Positions 13,666 through 26,500 of a DNA stretch of 64,000 bases are shown in pieces. A model generated the notes under the pieces. It worked only from the letters and a program-made list of their open reading frames with translations. It was not told the origin of the DNA and ran no database searches. Location: the NCBI RefSeq assembly GCF_964199755.1, contig NC_133896.1, positions 65,513,142 through 65,577,141 on the forward strand. The letters run 5' to 3'. The stretch comes from Larus michahellis. Lineage: Eukaryota; Chordata; Aves; Charadriiformes; Laridae. A program made the translations under genes and the position numbers. Within the stretch, counting starts at the first letter, position 1. Each line of letters begins with the position of its first letter.

Positions 13666-16062
13666 CTCCTAAGATATTTTGCTTTTAACAGCAGCTGAGT
13701 TCCGAGCATAACATCTTTCGCTGACTACTGAGCCACTTAAATACAGATATCAATTATTAGCAACATAAAAGGCACAAATTATTGATCCAGAAAATCAGCT
13801 TAATCTTCCTTGGCTTTTGCATGAAGTCAATTATGCAGATGCGGAGCACATATTACACGCTGGCAAACAGAGTCAAGCTCTAAGACTGCAAATCTATTTA
13901 CTTAGCTAATACCGCAAAGCCTAACCCGCCCCAATGCTATGAAGACCAGGGAAATTTAGCATATCAAGCTCTTGTATTGCCACCTCGTGGCTAATGCCCG
14001 TATAACGGCACTTCGCTGGGAGGAGAGGAGAGAAGGAATTCCTTGAACTGTGTACCAAGCTAACAAATGCTGGCATAAATCAAAGCAGAATTTTAAATTT
14101 AGCTACATTTAATAATGATACTTCGCAATGGAATGAGACTCTTCTCTGCAAGAAGAATATGAATCAAATACTAGGCGAAAACTTAAGCATGAAGACTCAA
14201 GTAATGAGCCCGGTTGTGGTGTCAGTTGTGTGGTCCTCACTCAGCCTGGCATTCGTGCTGGTGGGACACAAAAGACAATGTTGCCACTAGTAAGTAACTT
14301 AAAAATTAATCCAATTAAGTAATACTTCTAGGAAATTCTTGTTATACTTTCCCAGGCCTCTGGGTGATTTGAAATTCAATTGACAATTGTGGTTTACAGC
14401 AAATGCTACCTTCTTTTGAGAATTAGATCCCACAATACTGTAGTGGTTGAATTTGATTATGTCCCCATCTATTTGAGAATAAGGAAAGGCAAGGGATCCG
14501 TGAACCCAGTGAAGAACAAGGAGGAAAACACAGGTGGAGGTGTGCCTACCACTGCCAGCGACATCAATTACTGATCAGAGGACTGTGCGGGCGCTCACCA
14601 GTCTCCGCAGAGGCCTTTCATACTAGACTTCCATATTTACTTTAATTTCACATAGCATTTCCCCGGACTTTCCAAGTAATTTCCTTCAAACCACCAAGAT
14701 GCTTATATACCTGCACTGACAAGCAGAGGGAGTTTCAGCTTTCGCATACATTTTCATAGTCTGAAAGCAGAACGGTTTTCTCCTTCCCTTCAGTGTCAGC
14801 ACCATCCAGAATCCAAAAGCAGATGGCCAGGATAAAGGACCCGTCCTTGAATAACTCAGTTGGAAAAAGATAACATTCTTATTTTCATTATTGGCTCTTG
14901 TTAGTTCTTGTTCTAATGTATGTTGTTTATCCAAGTACATTGTCTTGAAAATAATTACCCTTTTGTGGTTATGCTATTTATCACAAGGAAGGCTAAGCCT
15001 TTACTATCAGTTCTGTATTTTTTTGTGCAAATGCTTGCAAAATGCCTGCAAAAATCATTTGCTTACAAGGCTAAGATAAATTGCTTTATAATTTATAGGA
15101 AGATGATCACACACAAAGCTTGCTGATTTATAATAAAAAGACTAAGCACCTTAATCATCTCCATCTACCTGTATCCACATTTCTTCTGCTTAGGCTTAGC
15201 CTGTCTTCTAATAGGTTAAGTCCTGAACACTTCCTACTTTCCCTGGTTACATGACTGGTATCCCATAATACAGCCAAGAGAGATCACCCTAGGCTTTGTC
15301 TCACTCTTTTAAGTACACAGTTCTTAGAACAAATAATTTGACAGTTACAATATGGCAGGGTGGTGAAATAGTCATGAAAATTTTCTTAGTAATGCCACAA
15401 GCAAATTTATTTGTTAGCAAGTGATACCAACCTCTAAGCTTCAGGGAAAAAAAATTATGATATGCCTACACACATTGTGTGATTATTTAAATTTCGGTGT
15501 CATTAACATAGCGTGATACCTTTTTTAAATTCTACTTTATATCCATACACATAAAAATATACATAATTCAGTGATTGAAAGAGGCCAGCATCTGACATGT
15601 ACAAACATAGTCTCTGATAGGTAAGTTCTAGTATTACGCAGCAAGTTAGATGCAGTCTGATAACATCGGCTGGAAGAAGATTAGTGCTCTCAGCAGTCCA
15701 GCATTCTTTGCAAACTTCTCCTACACAAGTTCTTGCTCCATCTTTGCCAGGAGTGATGGGCATGCACTTAAAACGTCAGATGGGGATGCGATTACAATGG
15801 GGATTACATTTCTGATGGCTTCATGAGTTTCTGCATGACCCAGGGAAAGTTGCTGCAGTTAAAACGGGAGATGCACAACTTTCTTCCCAAGACTTCATCT
15901 TATTTGAAAACTAAGCCTGCTTGTGGAAAACTGAGAGATTTTGGACTTATACTATCGTGTTATTTTTAGGTATAGCATCTAGCTCTGTAAAGGTCCTTGT
16001 ACAGGATGCCCATAGCATGGCTTAGTCATACCTACATGGCATAATGGAAATTACAGCCACTC

Positions 16063-16097
<35 letters not shown>

Positions 16098-19000
16098 ACA
16101 CACACTACCGTGCTACCCTCTATCAAAATCCCCTTTCTGCTGCTGCCTTCTCAGTTTCCACACTAAGCAGAGTCCACACGTACTTTCATACCAGATAACA
16201 AATGGAGAACAGAGAAATGGAGAACAGAGGTTTGTCCAAGACTTGGGTGTACCTTGTGTGAGGGAAACAAATACATGCCCAGTCATAGCAACATCCACTC
16301 CAACATGAGTGCCAAGTACTACCATGGCACGGGTGCCTTGCTATTTGGTTTGTGATGGTGTGCTCTTGCCACCTCCAAAGGGAATACAGTCAGAGGACAC
16401 ATGTTGAAAAGTGCAAAAAAATTTATTTTTTTTAAAAGTGCCATAACTTTCAATTTAATCCCATGCAAAATATTTTGATGATCTCACTCTAAAGCAGCTG
16501 CGTAAAAGGAAATATTGCTGAAAGCTAACAAGTGACAAATAATAGCATTCTCACAATGATATTTTAAAAATCAAGAGGGTTTTCATAGTTGATTCTGGGT
16601 TTGGGGTCATCCTAGAAAACACCGCTACAGAAGCTGCAGTTGAGGGAATCTAAAAGCAAGGACAAAAGCACAGAGCCTCTCAGCACAGAGCCTGCAAAAC
16701 CCTGGTTCATTTAGAGCAAAATGACTTAGCCTGGAAAAATATTAAAGCATATTCCACATTAATTGGGTTTCAAGGACGGAAATCAAATTTAAGTCTAAAA
16801 CACGATCAACAGGGCACAAAGACCAATTAAAAACAGGCATATACCTATTAGAGGACATATAAAGAGGCCCATGAATATGAAACAAAATTAAACTACGTAT
16901 TACACCAGAGAAAAAGGGAAGAAGGAAGGGGAAAGGGCACACAAGAACCAAATACCCCTGGGCAGAGAAAGACAAGGAAACAGAGAACTAGTTGTTTTTC
17001 AGCTAAAAAGATGACAAGATAAAAAAAAATACAGCTATATTGAAAAAGAAGACGATCGAATGAAATAAAATAAATGTGAGGGAGGGTGAGAAACCACAAT
17101 AAAGGAAAAGGAGAAATCCTCATTCAAATGCTCTGACTAATCCAACAGAAGAAAAGCTGCAGAGGGAATGAGGACTGCAGAAAATAACCACTGCCTCCAT
17201 GGCTATAGACACTGCACAGTTAAGCATGACTACCTCTTAGAGGTACATTGAAAGCAAATGCTTTTCCACCCTCAAGCTACAGACAGAAGCAAATCCCTGT
17301 AGAGCACAGCAGAGGCAATAATAAGAAAAGAGGTGGCAGGGGGATCGGCATGAGGTGTGCTTCTGGAAGGGAGTGGGCACAATCAGAGCAGCTGCCATGG
17401 CAAGGCGATTATCCCAACACCAGTGGATATACTGGGGGGCCTGGGGGCGTTGGATCCTAAAGCTCATGTTGACATTGTAGAGCTTTATGCTGGTTCACCA
17501 CCAGCCGTAGCCGCAGACTGTCCCTCTGAAATGAAATCAGAAGTACAGGAGACATGAATAAAGAGCAATTGGCAAAAATTAGTTCTCTAACTGAATTAAC
17601 TAGTTCATTGTGAAGGGAGGGATGCTAACAAGATGCAGCAGCTTAGAGATTTCAGAGAAACAATTTGATGCAATTGTTGTATCTATTCCACTTCCAAGCT
17701 GGTGTGAGCTGTCCCTGTTCTTACAGACCATTCCCCACCGCCTACATAATCATAATGGTCATGTCTTGGTCTCATGTTTAGCACGTCATGACCTTACTCA
17801 GTTTAGTTTCTTCCACTCCTCCTCTGACACGGTCATATTTCAGAGCCAGTTGTAATTGTAGCTAAAAATTAATATGACTTGTCCTTTTCATATTTGCTGT
17901 TACCTTATTTGGACATCATTACCTGAAGGATCTTCAGTTAATCCTCTGGATTGCTGATAAGAAAGGAAAACAGCACAGTGAGTGACAAACGTGTAACATA
18001 CACCATTAAACAGTATGAAAGATCTTTTAAAACAATATCCTGATTTCATATTTCTATTTTTATATTATCTGACAAGCTTCAAAAAGAAATCAAAACCCAT
18101 CTAACTTATCTAGCATATTAATCATGCTAAAAAGCCTCTAAAAATCAAGTCCATTAAAAATCATTTGTGTTAGTGAGCTATATTTTGATAAAGGAAAAAA
18201 TAACTCTATTTCACTAACTGTATCTCCTATCAACAAAACGGTATGGCCTCAATTTTCCAGAGATCTGCAAGCATATATCCACTGAGATAATTCCTTGCAA
18301 GAATGAAAACCAGTAGTACTCCTATTGCACTCTATCTATTAAATACAGCTGTGTTGACGTAGAATCAAACTTGTGACACAATTTGTAGCTGGTGATATAT
18401 AAAAAATTCAACCTCAGATTTCCTGCAGCAACTCTATTTGACTGCTCAAAACAGAATATCGCTTTCTTATTGGAAAATAAAGTTCTTGAATGCAATACAT
18501 TTCCATGTTTTAACATTGAATGCTACTTTGTGGAGAAGTTTTCATGCTTTTTGCCTTGTGGACCACCATGCATTCTGTGTTGCTAGTGAGAATTTTGCAG
18601 CTTTAGGAAATTATGGATTCAGAGAAATGCAAGCTGTGACACTGGCTGCCTTGCAATACTTGTTTGACATCACCGTTCTTGGGCCGACGCACCTAAGAGG
18701 CTTCTTACTTTGCAACGGCATACATGTCATGCTGAGTATTTTACATCCAATCCTGTTCTGATCTAGCTAGTCTCAAGAAAAGTATTAAAAATGTCTTAAC
18801 TCGCCAAAAAAATGTTTTTCTTAGCTTAGATTTGGTGATGAATCAGGAAAAGACTTGTAATCGCCTATGAATCATCCCATGTTTTTAGTACTGTTGCAAA
18901 CTGGAGTGAATTTATAAGTTGATTCAGGAAGAGACAGTATGAACAAAGAGAAGAGCGAGCAAGGATGATCTGAAGTCAGTGATGCCTACTAGCACAAAGG

Positions 19001-19102
19001 GCTCTAACCATCCATCTGACTGTACAGCAAATAAGAACTTTCCATAGTCATTGCTTTTACTAACAGTATTAGCTATTTTTTTTTGTTTGTTTTCAATTCT
19101 CA
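13666..19102. other. Non-coding stretch with a CA microsatellite
   Basis: No gene was recognised in 5.4 kb. It contains a (CA)n tract at about 16,065-16,094 and many AT-rich patches. Minus-strand open frames at 16,742-17,123 are short, hydrophobic by composition and lack family motifs, so I leave them out. Confidence 0.5.
16065..16094. repeat. (CA)n microsatellite
   Basis: About fifteen CA units are read directly, followed after GAGA by a few more CA units. Such tracts are usually length-polymorphic. Confidence 0.95.
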
Positions 19103-19674
19103 TGGTTTCATCTGGGATGGAGCTGACTTTCTTGCTAGCAGCTGGTGTAGTGCTATGCTTTGGATTTGGAATGAGAACAGCGTTGGTAGCACACTAATGT
19201 TTTTGGTTGTTGCCAAGCAGCCAAGGCCTTTTCTGCTTCTCACCCCACCCCACCACCGAGTAGGCTGGGGGTGCACAAAGATTTGGGAGGGGACACAGCT
19301 GGAACAGCTGATCCCAACTGACCAAAGAAATATTCCATGCCATACGATGTCATGCTCAGTACACAAAGCTGGGGGAAGATGAAGAAAGTGGGGGTGTTCA
19401 GAGTGATGGCCTTTGTCTTCCCAACCATTACATGCGATGGAGTCCTGCTTTCCTGGAGATGGCTGAACACCTGCCTGCCCACGGGAAGCCGCGAATGAGT
19501 TCCTTGTTTGCTTTGCTTGCGTTTGTGACTTTTACTCTACCTATTAAATTGCCTTTATCTCAACGCATGAGTTTTCCCACTTTTACTCTTCCAATTCTTT
19601 CCCCCACCCCAAATGAGGGAAGTGAACCAGCAGCTGTGTGGTGCTTGATTGCTGGCTGGGGTTAAACCGCAACA
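19103..19674 (+). mobile_element. Solo LTR of an avian endogenous retrovirus
   Basis: This stretch of about 570 bp begins TGGTTTCATCTGGGATGGAG and ends GGGGTTAAACCGCAACA, giving the TG...CA ends of an LTR. It aligns along its length with the copy at 58.7-59.3 kb and, over the right two thirds, with the antisense copy at 43.0-43.4 kb. No internal viral region lies next to it, so it is a solo LTR. It has diverged moderately from the other copies and is a fossil. I could not see a clear target site duplication. Confidence 0.85.
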
Positions 19675-20473
19675 CTAATGTGCAACAACTAGATATTCTC
19701 TTCTTGTCAGTATTATTTGGAGAGTGAATAATCTAAACTTTTCTCATTCTGTACAGTATTTTCTCTTATTGTTCTCCCCATTGTATTATCATCTCTACAC
19801 ATTACTTCTAAAACAGAATGACAAAGATTTTAACAATGTTTATAAAGTCCTTGTCACTGTCTTGAAGGTAAGAGCTGTCCCTGCTAGGATATTTAGACTG
19901 TAAGACAGGCAAGCATGTAGACCTGGATTTCTAGGGAGCCATACACATGCCTTTAGCAGATCAGGAGCTGTTCAGAAAGAGCACATGGCTTCATAAAGGG
20001 CAAGGAACTGCCCCAGCCAATGTTGTCTCTGTGTCAGTGGACAGGAGAGCAGAGTCTATTTTGGGAGGCAGGAGGGCAGGGTGGGCCCCATGAAGGTCCA
20101 TCTAAAGGCTCTGTGCCTTGATAGGCAGGACATTCCCCGCTTGCTGAAGGAGACAAGGGATAGCTTATAAGCACGACCTTTCATCATTGTCCCCTTCCCT
20201 TTCAGAGTGAGAGCAACCATCTCTACCACCTGTACCCCCATGAGAAGTATCCGTCCTTCCCTTGGCACTCATCCTACCTCCAGCGGTGCAAACAAGCTGG
20301 AAACTGGCAATGCAGAAGAGGGCTCAGCCTGAAAGAGTGAAGAGTGTGCAATTTCCCCCCCTAACAAAGGGAAAGTACGAGGTTTTTAGGAAGATGTCCT
20401 CAGGCAGGGGACAAAGGAATGGCAAGTCTTGAACCATGACACACAGCTTTTAACCATCTCTAATATCACCTAC
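19675..20473. other. 3' flank of deaminase copy B
   Basis: This is where a terminal exon of the minus-strand deaminase gene would be expected. The minus-strand open frame at 20,056-20,268 shows no resemblance to the CDADC1 C-terminus (expected near an SKFTW-like motif), so no terminal exon is called. Confidence 0.4.
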
Positions 20474-20594
20474 ATTTCTGTCTCGCAGAGGCCAAATGAC
20501 TTTTGCTATATTCTTTGCTTGGATCAGTTTCAGACAACCACAGCAAGGTTCACGTGTAGTGATGAGTTCAGCATTACGCAGGTCTCCCTCAGAA
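20474..20594 (-). CDS. Copy B exon with the second-domain PCxxC zinc motif
   Basis: The acceptor is TTTTTTCAG and the donor GTAGGT. The exon of 121 nt completes a serine codon from the previous exon and encodes [20 protein letters not shown], the PCxxC zinc-binding half of the catalytic deaminase fold, followed by VIWPLRD. It corresponds to human CDADC1 FVTKCPCDECVPLIKGAGI. Confidence 0.85.
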
Positions 20595-23500
20595 CTGAAA
20601 AAATACAATATTGTCACAATTACAAACATGGTGTGTTTGCAGGAGGAATTATTTCTCATTATTTCTCTTCTCTTCTAGAGAAGAACCTAGAGTGGGTTCT
20701 TCTCTTTTTTTCTCTTCCATCACTGGCCAAGGGAGGCGAGTAAAGCTTATGACAAGCAAATACTCGCAGTATGTACTATGAGCTTGCCAACTCAGGAAAT
20801 GGATCTACCTACTTGTTGTGTACTCACAGCACTGTAAAGACAGATACCCTGGTTTATGATATTCCTGGTTTATATCAGGAATCATTTCACCACCAAACCA
20901 TAATCACCTGAATATGGGAGCAGGTGACCGCAGAGCATTCAGTCAACACATTGCCCACTACGACACTGTCAGAAAAGGGACCATCAGCCAGGGACACGAG
21001 CACAGACATTTGCTCTGTCAGTTTGCAGAGAAATTTCCCACAGGCAGGAAACTTCATGAAACTCAGTTTGCGTGTGTCAAAGGAGGCAGTCTGAGTTGAC
21101 CATCCACCTGTAATGCCCTACATTTCCAACAGCTAAGTAATATCAGAGCCTACACAGAAGCAATAGCTCTGCTACTGGCTACTCCTGTCTCCAACGCATG
21201 TGAAGAACCCCTGCCCATGACTGCCCACGGGAACTGCACTTACATGAGGTCTGAGAGAGGGGACAAGGAGGAACCTCTGAGACTGTCACATTAAGTTTGC
21301 TGGGTATATTAGAATTTAAGATCACATGGACCTAGATCTCTGTAAAAAATAATTGTATTCAGTACCTTGTAAGACTAAATTCCTTTCCATGCTATGTACC
21401 ATTACTTCCCCTTTCTATGCTTTGGAAATTTCCATGGTAGATTAGTGAGAGTGCTATTTCCTCATTAATGAAGCACCCAACACCAAGACTTTTTTTGTCT
21501 AATTCCTTCAAAATATGAGTGAGTTCCTACCTCATAATAATTGCATTAGCTTCTGCGCACACAATTGCATGCTTGTCAAAATCATCATCTTTCTTCTCGT
21601 AAAATAAGCTATTCAATGCCCCTTTTGGATATCCACTGTAGCCCAGGGCAACCTAGAAAGAAACAACACAGAAGGAAACAAAAGGTAATGTTGTTTTGGG
21701 ACCTTTAGTTACTTGCAGCCTAATCCAACTCCTAAAAGCTGTGAACAACTTCAGTGAGAGTCCTCAGGTGATGCTGTTTGATAATGTTTAGGCAGATCTC
21801 CATTTCAAAATGACCGATTGAATCGTAATCATATAATTGTATGATATGTGAAGTTTCAGAAAACAAACGTGAAATTTTTTTCCCCCAAAGGAATAATTTG
21901 TCTTTTTTTCCAGAAATACATTTTCCTATTAATATGAAATACAATGCTTATAAACAATCATCACAGGAAAAGTTGATTAGGAAGAAAAAATTAATTAAAG
22001 AGGCTGCTAAACACAAAGTCATCAAAAAGATTTGGAAAATGTTAGCTACATTTTCTTAGCTGTGTCCATTTCGGAAACATATAAAATAAAAATAAGCATA
22101 AAATTTCAATATGATAATAGTAACAATGTCATAAGGGACATCAGCTTGCTACTTTAAAGTTTAGCAAACATGGGACTTCATCTCTTCTAACTGCTGACTA
22201 TATATTAAATAATCTATCATCTTAATATTCTGGGACAGAGTTAAACTTTTTTTTTTTACCACAAAAAGTTGTTTTATATTACTGCAACTCCACTAACTTA
22301 TTTTTTGAGAGTCCATAAGATGCCAAGTTAACTTCCTCATTTACATGCATAAACACAAACCTAGAAAACTTTAAGCGTCTTTCTTATGGCAGAAATGATC
22401 TTTTTTAAACATTTCCATGCCTGATAACTTATCACATAGCAATCTTACAAGCATTACTTTCATATGACAACAGATCATGATTAGATATTTTTATAAGAAG
22501 AGCACAATTTCTTAGACCTCATAAACCTTTACTTACGATGTCGTCTTCCTTGTAAATCACCGTCCCCACTCCATTATTATTGTCTGAGGATAGAGTGTCA
22601 CACAATCAGAGTTATAAATTCATATAACACTATGATATTACAACAAATATGCTGGTCAAAAGGTTATTACTCATGCCTGCTGGTCCAGACAGATGCAGAA
22701 CATACCTGTTGCAACAAAAGTGGCTGTTCCTCGCTCAGCTGCCTCCAGAAAATACTGAACTAGGTAAACTGCTGACAAGAAGCCTAACCAGATGTTAGGT
22801 TAATCAATGCACTTACCTCCAGTCCTCATAGTCCTCTGTCTTCTGTAGTCCACCTCAATTGCCTTATCTAGTGCTCTTTTGTAGAAGTACCAAAACCACT
22901 GACCTTTCCCACTGCTGAGACTAGGATGCTTTCTATCATTGCAGCTCAGAAAGAGTTTAAAAACTACTTTCTCTGACTGAACGGCAAGTTCTGTTAGACC
23001 TCCCTCAAGGCACAGGCACATGCAATGACATCAACTGCCCAGGATCTCTCCTTCCCTCTTCCCTCAACACCCCAAACAACAAATGAAAATTGTCTTTTGT
23101 GGGAAAGGAAAAATTAGAAACTTTCCACTCTCTGGTGACCTAGGGGAGCTGGTGTGTGTGTTTGTGATGCTGACAGGAACTGCCCGAGATATGGCTGGGA
23201 GCCATAAGATGACCATGAGGCAGCAAGAAGGCCAATGGTCTCCTGGGGTGCATTAAAAAGAGCACGGCCAGCAGGTCGAGGAAGGTTGTCCTCCCCCTCT
23301 ACTCTGCCCTCTGGTGAGGCTGCATCTGGAGTACTGTGTCCAGTTCTGGGCTCCCCAGTTCAAGAAGGGCAGGGAACTACTGGAGAAAGTCCAGTGGAGG
23401 GCTACAAAGATGATCAAGGGAATGGAGCACCTCTCTTGTGAGGAAAGGCTGAGAGACCTGGGTCTGTTTAGCCTGGAGAAAAGAAGACTGAGCAGGGATC

Positions 23501-26500
23501 TCATCAATGCTTTTTAAATATCTAAAGGCTGGGTGTCAAGAAGACGGGGCCAGGCTCTTTTCAGTGGTGCCCAGGGACAGGACAAGGGGTGACAGGCACA
23601 AGCTGGAACACAGGAAATTCCACCTAAACATGAGGAAAAACTTCTTTACTTTGAGGGTGTCAGAGCAGTGGAACAGGCTGCCCAGAGAGGTGCTGGAGTC
23701 TCCTTCTCTGGAGATATTCAAAACCCACCTGCATGCATTCCTGTCCAGCCTACTCTAGGTGAACCTGCTTTGGCAGGGGGGTTGGACTAGATGATCTCCG
23801 AAGGTCCCTTCCAACCCCTACCATTCTGTGACAAGACTCCACTTCGACACCTATGAGCAACTATTACAATGATTAAAATCAGTCAAAACCTGCAATGCTT
23901 TCTCTTCCAGAAAACAGCCAAGTGCATTTAGCTAACAGTAGAAGCAGCACTGGGAAACAGTAATAGGGTTCGGGAATAAAGTGGGAAACATCTGCCACAC
24001 TGCTGAGTGAACCCTATTCTCAACCTGCACAGGTGGGACTGAACAAAAACCAGCCTAATACTTTCAGTGTAACCAACCACAACCAGCCAGACTAACAGAC
24101 AACATGAGAAAGTAACAGATAATTACGTCCAGTTTTATTTTCTTTTTACCTATCATAGCAGTGCTTCTTCAGTTTTGCAAGTTTTTAATGCAAAAATAGG
24201 AAAGCTTGCCAAAAATCAATGTCCAAACTGACCACCTGCCATTTGATACCATGGAGAAACTGGCCCCAACCAGACTCTCTTGCAATCAGCCTAAGGAGTC
24301 AGAAATCCCCACCTGGTGAGGAAGACAGGAGAAGCACATTCCTCCTCTTCCTCCAGTTTGGCTAGAAAAGAAAGACCTCAACTAAATACCTCTGAACTAT
24401 GTTTCTTTGGGTCTTACTTATTCCCGGGCTTGTGCTGGAGGAACTCTTCATTAAGCAAAGAAACCTCCATTTGGTAGTAACGATACACTCTGTTTTTTCT
24501 TAGGGTGATTTTTGCCCAATTTGCACTACCAGCCTTCTTCAGATAACCTGAATATGTTTTGTAAGACAATGATGCAACATGAATTAATTTTATAATGCAG
24601 GAAATACCACCGTGATACTAAAGTTGGCTAGATACGCAGAGTTTCATGAATTACGTAACAGAATGCAATGTAATCAATTAAAGATTTTTTCAGTACATCT
24701 CCAGGAATATGACTAAAAATTATGTAGGATTTTTCTACACTGTGAATTATGGAGCCAAATTTAGTAATATTAACTTACTTACCACTTCTGGATGCTAATA
24801 AATCACAAAGCTGTAACGCATGGGTGTATTTAGGATTATTATTTACAGGTGATTTCTCCTCTGAGATTATTATTTTTTCATCTTTGCAACTTGCCAGTAT
24901 TTTGAAACACTCCTTTGCTGTAGTAAGATTTTCTTTATATTTTTTCAGTTTTTCTTCTTTCAGGTGTTCCAAGTTAAAGCACTTTAAAACATTCACATCA
25001 ACATTCCCATCAACATTCCCATCAAATACAGATGCAACTGGGATCAGATCATCATCATCAGATGCTCTTCTATTTGAATTAAGTATTTGCATCTTTCTTT
25101 GGTTGTCTATTGTTGGTACATATACCGCTGCAACAATATAGCTTTCTGTAAAGATGGTACTAACATGTTTTGCCAGAACATCTCTTTGCTTGTTTTTCGC
25201 CATTTCACTTTCAAAATTTGGCCAGTAATAGACTTGTGAGACTTGTGCTGAATAAAGAAAATATATATGCAAGATTAAAAATAAGTATGAAACATACTTG
25301 TGGTCATTTTTTCCATTTATAAACATAAAGTGATATGGAATATACTTAAGCAAGCTGCAGCTTTTCTCCATGTTTGTAAAATAATATTAAAATATTTTTT
25401 TATTGACACGTTATCTTCATGGTCAAAAGGGAAACTTTATACACAATTCATGACTTTTTTTTTTCCCGGGTGATTAAACTTTTGTCTCTACTTTTATTTA
25501 CCAAATGGTAAAAATTTCCGGAACAAGGATATTGTTTTAAAAAGATACAGGAAGTCATTGAAGTTACTGCAGAGGAAAAATATGTATAGCGATTTTATCT
25601 AAATCTATATCTAAAAAAAACAGAAAACTCAACATATAGGTAGTGTGTTAACATTTGTGAAGTACTACAGATTAATTTATCTGCAAAAAATCTACCTACT
25701 TTGTTATCCTGAATATGGATACCTGAGGTACATTTCTCATCTGATAAATTACTTAAATGGCTGCTTTCTTCTCATTTATTTTATCGGGGTGATTATCTAT
25801 GTGTTATTTTTTCAGGACTTCCACATTCCTTGGGACTACTACTTTTTTTTTTTTTCTTCATTTAACAACCATCTCTACAAGCTCTGGCGGCTCGTTTTTC
25901 ATTTAATGACTTGCACTCTTCGTGATCTATGTGTTAGTAAATACCAACAATTTGTACAATGACATTATGGATCACATCTTAATATTCTCTAATAATCACA
26001 GCTATCTACTGTATAAGATATTTAGCTATATCAGCTTCTGACAGTGATCCGAATGATTCATACAGAACCAACTGAGGCAAAACGCAGAGAGCAAAAAGGA
26101 AGAAAGTAAAGAGGAAGAGAAATGACTGGCATGACTAGTTTACCAGCCTGTGAGTATGCCACATGTGCAATCTTAGCCTAGGAGATATTTCAGTTCTGAT
26201 GCTGACCTTGAACTAGCAATTTTGCACAATAATTGCAAGGCATCCGAGACATGTAAACTTCACAGCCTTTCAGCGCATTAGGAAACCTTAACAGCACTTT
26301 TGGCACAGCATGAAGTTCCTTCGTTGAGCAGCCCAGGGCAATAATCCTTTTTGGCTTGCTCGCTTCACAGATGACAATTCCGGTTTTGCAACCCTGCATG
26401 CATACACAAATAAATGTACACAAATACAAATGAATGTATAACCATTCAGTGAATGAGAGTCCATCCAGATTATGTAAAGTAATAGCAACCAAAGGATCCC

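Noticed and set aside
24749-25141. Plus-strand 130-aa frame
   Set aside because: Exact antisense shadow of the copy B linker exon, whose splice sites and homology support the minus strand.
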